Shown: piece after piece, positions 57,803 to 64,000 of the stretch | Layout: every line of letters starts with the position of its first letter | Position numbering within the stretch: the first letter of the stretch is position 1 | Assembly: GCA_015501055.1 (NCBI GenBank) | Contig: JADNYV010000007.1 | Location: 310,001-374,000, forward strand | Source of the DNA: Mucidula mucida | Lineage: Eukaryota > Basidiomycota > Agaricomycetes > Agaricales > Physalacriaceae | Direction: 5' to 3' | Length of the DNA stretch: 64,000 nucleotides | Notes under the pieces: model-generated | Told to the model about the DNA's origin: nothing | What the model saw: only the letters and a program-made list of their open reading frames with translations | The model's database searches: none | Translations under genes and position numbers: made by a program

Positions 57803-58809
57803 TTGTCTCCTTCTCGTTTATTGTTAGTTGACGCCGTTAAAAGCAGGTCTGCAGTTATTCTACCCAAAAATGACCCCAATAGAGTCGGGGCTTCCGGAGT
57901 TTCCCAAAGCACCAATCTTATCCTCAGGACATGCGACAACGATGGCTGCAAGAACAATAAGAGCCTTTCCAATTGCGCTAGATGTAAGTAAGTGTCCGCT
58001 ATGTCTTGGTTAAATTTGATCTCAACAAAATTCCAGAACGATGAAATACTGCGTAAGTGCGTTCAACTGCTTTGACTCTCTAAATGCTAACGCGTATATG
58101 GTCCTCAGAGTAAAGCATGCCAAAGTAAGACTACCATTCAATCTCGAAGTCTTTGTCTGATTCTTTTAAACAGAAGCGGACTGGGCGCACCATAAAGCCT
58201 TCTGCGCAATTGCTTCTCGACCCAAGCGCCAAGTAAAAGGGTTTGACGGTGAACCGCCTCTACGCCGACACCTCCGGCACTGGACATCGCGGTTTGATAA
58301 CTCTCTCAGACTCGCTGCTATCGTCGCGTTGGAGCTCGCCACTCATCCTGACAACATAAACAAACTCGGCTTGATTGTGACGCTCAGGTCGCGGCCTCAC
58401 GCGAACAGTGGCTCGCGGTTTTCCTTTGTAGCCGCTGCCGTTCATCCTGTTGATTTCATCGAGGGTATACTCAAACAGTCACCGGATGGCGAAGAGATGT
58501 TGCGTATGCACTACGACGAGCGTAAGGTTGTCAGGGCAAGGACAGGCGGGGAGGACGATTTCGCTGCGTGCCTTGTCTTTACACGGTGCTGAGATGCGGT
58601 TCGTGTTCAACTCGCTGATCGTGGCCCATTATTCACGTCGTCGTCGTTTTAGTTTCAAACCCCTTGGTGTGAATCGAGATGTTGCTCAGAATGAGCAGCT
58701 GAAGGGCCGAGGGTACTTGGATTGGTATAGGGATTTGTCTTGTCAGGTTGAGATGGACATTCCCGCGCGTACGCGTCCAATTGAGGTGTACTGGATCGCG
58801 TGTCCCTAG
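57803..58809 (+). CDS. MYND zinc-finger protein (first of two paralogues)
   Basis: The MYND finger is assembled from four small exons: CDNDGCKNNKSLSNCARC, then TMKYC, SKACQ and KADWAHHKAFC. Each exon is separated by a short GT-AG intron between 57987 and 58174. Downstream is the usual agaric C-terminal region: HLRHWTSRFDNSLRLAAIVALEL, KLGLIVTLRSRP, FSFVAAAVH, and EMRFVFNSLIVAHYSR...YWIACP with stop at 58809. The frame slips once at 58585-58586; one extra G there keeps the sequence in frame. The start is not resolved; an upstream exon near 57776 is possible. MYND fingers bind proline-rich peptides; function unknown. Confidence 0.65.
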
Positions 58810-58973
58810 TATATCAGTCACGCTACCGCGCTCCTCCGCTTGGCAACTCCAATATTCGCACTTTGAATTTCAATTTACAGAAAAATTCCTCTTTCCACCA
58901 CCTCACCATCTGAACCCACCTACGCTGCACGAAAATGCCCTTTATCATACAAAATGAAAGTACGAATTATTGA

Positions 58974-59957
58974 CTTAGGATTATGACTTGACACCGACTA
59001 CAATTCGCGCAGTATTTACGAAAGAGGGTAGCGAGCCAACGACTGGACCGACCGAACTGAGTTACACGTTCTGCAGTATGTCGGGCTGCGAGAACTACAA
59101 AAACTTGTCGAAATGCGCCAAGTGTCGGTGAGTCAATGACGCGACTTGTTGCGAGAGACAATCGGTACCAACAGTGCAGGACAGCCAAGTACTGTGTAAG
59201 TAAACATCAGAAGTAGCCAATCCACTCACTCCTCCGCACAGAGCAGATAATGTCAGAGTAAGCACCATTTCCACGCAATCGCCACCAGATATACATATAT
59301 ACTCACCCGTGTTACATATATATATAAAGAACAAGACTGGCCGCATCACAAATCATTCTGCAAGCTCGCAGCCGCCAAAGCCGCCGTCGCGCCCACACTC
59401 AAAGGCTTCAAAGACAGCGAACCCCCGCTCGCCGAACCTCCGCCATTTCACGTCGCGGTTCAACAACTCGCTCATGATGGCGACTCATCACCGCCCTCGA
59501 GCTCATGCGCCACCCCGAGCATCTCGACACCAAGGGCCTCATCGTGAACTTGGAGCCGCAACACCGGCGCGCGCTTTTCCCTGGCCGCAGCGCGCGTCCA
59601 CGTCGGGACATCGCCGATCATGGATGCAGGGTGAATTCGGTATTCAGACGATGCAGATGCATTTGAAGGAACGCGAGAGCCTCAAGAAACAGACCAGGGG
59701 GAATGAGGACTTTGCGGCTGGTCATTGTTGAAAACAAAGGTGCCAATCCCCTGCCGGGTGGCGATCATCCTTTGGTTCGTATTTATTTCACTCCCAAAGA
59801 AACGTCTTTATGGTCTTTCAGATTCAAGCCCATCCATATCAACTGGTCACTGGTCAGAGGCAAACAGTTCGCGAAACCGCGTAGCGACATTGATTGGTTC
59901 GCCCTTGCTCTACAAATCGAGCAGGATTTGCCCGTCATGACCATGCACAATAAGTAG
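58974..59957 (+). pseudogene. MYND zinc-finger paralogue, probably degenerate
   Basis: Tandem copy of the gene just upstream. The finger parts CSMSGCENYKNLSKCAKC, RTAKYC and DWPHHKSFCKLAAAK are split by introns at the same places. LRHFTSRFNNSLMMAT and HPEHLDTKGLIVNLEP follow, matching the paralogue. After that several frame changes occur within 300 bp (59430-59700), and the final part (HINWSLV...RSDIDWFALALQIEQDLPV) is only reached by switching frame. More than one break makes decay likelier than a single sequence error. Confidence 0.5.
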
Positions 59958-60062
59958 ATCTTCCGTCCGGCGCGTAATGCACAGTCATGAATGATATGCT
60001 ACATCTTGGAGAGGTATACAGTACCAATAACAGCCCACTACATCTAATACATGAGTATGTAC

Positions 60063-63000
60063 TCAGTGAAATGATCTCGAGTTTTTAAATCTGTTTCCAC
60101 TATACGTAGAATCCTCACGGCCCCGAGTCCTGTTCAGGTTGGGATTTGAGAGAAAAGTGTTCATGTTTAGCTGCATCGATAGAGGTGTTGGAGTATTGTG
60201 ACCTGACGAAAACATCTTGGCAAGGCTTGCCGCATCGAGTGTTATGTCCAGCGGGAATGGGTTGGCGAGTGGCTGAGGGACAGCAGGTGTCGCGGTCTCA
60301 ATCACAGGTGGCTTGAAGTTCTGCGAAAGGAGTTTAGGAATGCATGAGGGGCATTGTAGAAAAGTAAGCGAGACATACGTATTGTCGTCCTTCTTTGTAA
60401 AGTTCTTCAAGTTTCGCATCGAAAATACCCTGTTCCTCGAATTGGTGATAGGCCTTGTACAAATCGAGTGCAGACCGAGCATCCTCAATGAGTCATGCGT
60501 GTCCATTTGAATCTGTTCTCCGAGTACGAACCACGAAAGAAATCGCAGCGATAAGCGTCGTTGGCGAGCTTTCACAAAGTAGAGATCGACCGTGTCAATG
60601 ACTTGATCTGGCGGAACGAATATGTCTAGATGGAAAATCAGGAAGGCACCTCATATCGGTGAACAAGCAGCATACTGATAATCCGGAAGTCTTTCGAAAG
60701 TCCATGTCCGATGAATATGCATCCACTATCAACCAAGAGTCGTAGCTTCTTGTACACCACCTTTAGCGGCGTCAAGGTATAGGGTGATTGCACGAGATCA
60801 AGGTCGCCAACTACAAAGAAAAAGCGTCAGTATTTGTTCGCCGTAGAAGGAAACGTACGCACATCTGATACCAGAGAACTCAGTGAGATAGTCAACAATA
60901 GTTTCACTGGTATGAATATGATCGTCAATGAACGGAACCGCCTGTTTTGGACCATCGCCTCGCAGGACAGAGACCCGAGCCAAACTCAACCGGGCTGGTC
61001 GAATGACTTTCTTCGTTCCATCCGAGCGATACTCCGTCTCTTCCTGATAGAGCGCATTAAGTGTTGGCATTGACCCCAAAAACGCGAGACGACTAACCTG
61101 CTGCATTGAAACAAATTCTGCATCGATAGCCACCAGCGTCCCAGGTGTTGGTAACTCATCGTAACGGAGAGGCTCGTGTTTGATTAGATTAGGATCGCGA
61201 TTCCTGCAGACAAGTTAAACGCAGTAATGAGGTCAGTAAAGATACGTACATTGAAATCGAGGTATCTCGACTCAAAATACTCGCGTCCAAGGTGACCGGG
61301 AGTTCACTGAAATCGAGGACATCCCGTAGGTCTACTCTCTCGAAGTGTAGCACTGCTGGTACCTAGCTTGGTCTCAGCAGTGAATCTCTTCATATTAGAA
61401 AGTGAGGTTTCACCTTCCACTTGTTGGGAAAGCTCAGGGCTTCTTGTTCTGAAATATTGCGGACGACGAAGTCGTTGAACAGGTACCACGGGCTGCCATA
61501 ATCGCTACTAGTTTCCGCCTCGGGAACTAGGAAGCCGTTTAGTACCCAAACAATCGCTCAAGGAATTTACTGACCTTTGACAATCGCGACTAGATGGGAA
61601 TGCTTATCCACTGTGATGATTTCGACGATCATGGCCTGGAAAGCGGGTTGAGTCAGAGAAGTATAGGTTAGAGCCAACGTACCCTCAACTCATACGTGAC
61701 TTTCTCTGGGTCATCCTCGCCCTCAACCTGCCCTTGCAGTTCAACACATGGTTGTAGAAACGTTTGGTTCCTCTTATCCATCCAAATCTTGAGAGTTTCG
61801 TCACTATTGAGACATGCATTCAACGCGAGAATGGGAGGCAGGTCTTTCGATGCGATTGATCTCCGGGAAGAGAAAGTTCCAAAGTGTTTACATGATTGAC
61901 ATGTCGCTTTATGTGTCATTTGACGGAGTAGTGAATCCCTGAGGATACTCGCGAAGTCGGAGGGAGGCTGAATTTCGTTCGATATCGTCTGCATCATCAA
62001 AAGTCAGTTGGAAAGCAAGACGAGAAAGCTAATGAACTACCTTGCGAGGATATATAAGATCGATGATATGGGTAACATTCTCCTTCGTCCGGACAGCTTT
62101 GCAGTTCACGCAAGTTACTCTGTTTTTGGCGTCTATACCCATAAGTTGAGTTATAGGAGCGGCAGCCGGGTTGTACGAGTCAGGAACATAGCCCGGTACT
62201 TTGAGAAGAACAGGATTATGTGGGAAAGAGTTGCCTTCTGCACTGAGGTGGTCGATTAAGAAGCGATGGAACGATTGAATCATATGGCTATGATCAACCT
62301 CGTTGGATTCCCGACCGTAATCAATCAAATCAATGGAGTTGGAGGCTAGCAATTACATGTTAGTCACGACGCTAGGACAATGGGACGCAACCGCCGACCT
62401 TGCGCAAGCACACCAACAGTTTTGCAGAAATTACTTGATTGACAATTGGTGCCTCGAGCATCTTCGAGCATACGGACAACAAAGCCTAGTTCGCAAAGCA
62501 AGCAGTGTTCGCGATTGCAGTCAATGGCAATGTGAGACTTTGCTAGCTGACGAATTGGTCGGGAATAATGCATAGCTTGCAGCATGGAGTTAGTATACGA
62601 GTTGAGAATATGTGTTTCCAAGCCGCTATATTCAGTCTTGTTGTAGAAGCTTTCAAAGCGGTAAGAGAAAAGTTTAAGACCGGAATTGAATTGTACAAAC
62701 CCAAAATCGAAGTCCTCCACCCCAAACTTTGAGTACTCGATCTCAACTTTACGATACATTTTCGGAGCCTCTTCGCCCGTATCGAAGACTGGCGTCTCAG
62801 GCTCGTTCTGGAATGATCGTTAAAGATAGCAAATCGATCAGGGAACGTCAATTCTAACCTCAGAGGTTTTGGTTTTTCCGCTTCTGAATCTAGCGTTGGG
62901 TTTCCGTTGAGTTGTGGCGACCACGTTGCGCTTTCCGCGGAGTTCTTTGGGCACAGTAGCGTAGGCGACATTATCATTAGTTTTCATGCTATTCAAGATC

Positions 63001-63956
63001 TGCGAGGGGATTTTCTGTGGAGGAGGGTAGTAGGGAGTAGACGAGACGAAGTTAGGACTCCAAGACGACAGCAGCTGAGAGGTATAGTGAGGCATGCCGA
63101 TAGTATTTAGTGGCGTAGAGTCCGTCCATTCAGTATCAGGCAATGGTGCGGGTGTATCGGGCCACTCGAATGGCTGGCCGTCGAAGCCATTGAAGGGAAC
63201 GAGACCGTCCTCGTCGACTTGAGTCATGAGGTTTATGATGCCGTCGGCGTCGCCAAAAGCCATATATGCGCCTGTGGGCGATAGCGCAAGAGACGTCAAG
63301 TAAGAAGTCGTGTCAATCTACAATACATGAGAGAATGTAAGAATCCCAATGCGAGATCGTACCTGGTAGAACTCTGGAGTAGTATTGAGATTAGCCGCGT
63401 CGACAATGGTCACGGACCCTTGCGTCGAGGCGACAGCAACACTGGAGGATCGGCGAGGTACCAAATTCAGAAAAGCAGGCCCAGCGGAAAAGGGGACGGG
63501 AGGCAGCGTGCGCATTGTTCGTGCGTCGAACACCTTGACGAGATGATCTGGAAATGGACGGCCTTGTCTATACTGCTTATATCAGAGACCATAACGCAAA
63601 GTATTGCACAAAGCATACCTGCTTTGAAGACCGATGGTGAATATGTAGTTCCCAGAAATCTGTAGGCCCTGTATACCACTTGGATGGGCGCGGACGCTGG
63701 AATCTGCGGCAGCGCGTGTTATTCCAGTGCGCGGGTCATGATTGCGCAGGTAGCCGTCAGCACCAGCAGATATGAGGCTTGAGTGGGAGAACTCCATATG
63801 TGTAATCAACGAGGGAACTTGACATTGTCGGACGACGGTGCCCGTGGCTGGACTGACCAGCAAGAGCTCGGGACCGACAATAGAGACACCGATAACATTG
63901 GAGGAAGTCGTAGACGACGTGAAAGTGTGCACGCTTCGGTTATCTGAACTGCACAC
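60063..63956 (-). CDS. PAN2: PAN2 deadenylase catalytic subunit (5' end off window)
   Basis: Catalytic subunit of the PAN2-PAN3 poly(A) nuclease that trims mRNA tails in the cytoplasm. N-terminal WD40 part: CSSDNRSVHTF, GADGYLRNHDPRTG, KVFDARTMRTLPPVPF, YLTSLALSPTGAYMAFGDADG. The linker to PAN3 contains NPNARFRSGKTKTSE. The UCH-like pseudopeptidase region shows YNKTEYSGLETHILNSYTNSMLQ, HCLLCELGFVVRMLEDA and VTCVNCKAVRTKEN. The DEDD exonuclease has AIDAEFV, RVSVLRG, PFIDDHIHTSE, FIGHGLSKDFRIINI, DTVDLYF and DTHDSIEDARSALDLYK. A short Pro-rich tail ends SRSFH at 60063. About 12-15 introns. The first visible codons follow what looks like an intron end near 63956, so the true start lies outside. 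Confidence 0.92.
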
Positions 63957-64000
63957 GGTTCAGCGCAGTTGAATCGTTGTAGGACATGGTACGCACTGAT

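Noticed and set aside
1..64000. tRNA or rRNA genes and CRISPR arrays.
   Set aside because: No cloverleaf with a TTCGA loop in proper spacing, no rRNA-like block and no regular spaced repeats were seen by eye. A tRNAscan run would be decisive for tRNAs.

Overview
The window is nuclear DNA of a filamentous basidiomycete, most likely an agaricomycete. Genes are dense on both strands and are cut by many short introns (about 45-65 nt) with CTNAY-like branch points. Several protein types are typical of agaric genomes: a BTB protein, MYND-finger proteins, a 2OG oxygenase of the large agaric family, GH128 and GH17-like secreted enzymes, and a Tf1/sushi-type Ty3 element. Exon structures were read by eye from splice signals and protein-family conservation. 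They are solid where a conserved family runs across the junction and tentative elsewhere.

Layout. 1-624: start of a 2OG-Fe(II) oxygenase (-). 1037-1549: a small unknown ORF (+). 2.6-11.3 kb is a conserved housekeeping block: PI-PLC-like phosphodiesterase (-), uracil-DNA glycosylase (+), Kha1-type K+/H+ antiporter (-) and mitochondrial D-lactate dehydrogenase (-). 11.6-12.9 kb: two tandem paralogues of a small secreted protein, one broken. 13-15.7 kb: no gene recognised. 15.7-17.7 kb: a zinc-finger protein (+). 18.4-19.8 kb: a GH128 glucanase (-). 20.1-24.8 kb: the CCR4-NOT ubiquitin ligase NOT4 (-). 25.3-27.7 kb: a serine carboxypeptidase destroyed by an internal inversion and a MITE. 27.8-30.3 kb: an FAD monooxygenase (-). 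30.5-32.0 kb: a GH17-like enzyme (-).

32.9-50.2 kb is an accessory, mobile-DNA block. Two related repeats in the same orientation lie at its edges. Between them are two divergent genes of unknown function, a degenerate large transposase-like gene (-), and a complete 6.5-kb Ty3/Gypsy chromovirus inserted into that gene's 3' part. The retroelement has LTRs differing by one base, a TCTTC target duplication, a candidate self-priming primer site and a candidate -1 frameshift site.

50.4-64 kb returns to ordinary genes: a JEN-type carboxylate permease (-), a T5orf172/MUG113 protein (-), a BTB protein (+), two tandem MYND-finger paralogues (+, the second degenerate) and the deadenylase PAN2 (-, running off the right edge).

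Four things deserve attention. First, at least six introns appear to use GC-AG rather than GT-AG splice sites, two of them flanking a 15-nt microexon. Second, single-base losses in short homopolymers recur in otherwise conserved genes and in the young retroelement, which suggests assembly errors rather than many pseudogenes. Third, the carboxypeptidase carries its catalytic serine on the opposite strand from its other catalytic residues. Fourth, the retroelement carries a paired self-priming and frameshift architecture.
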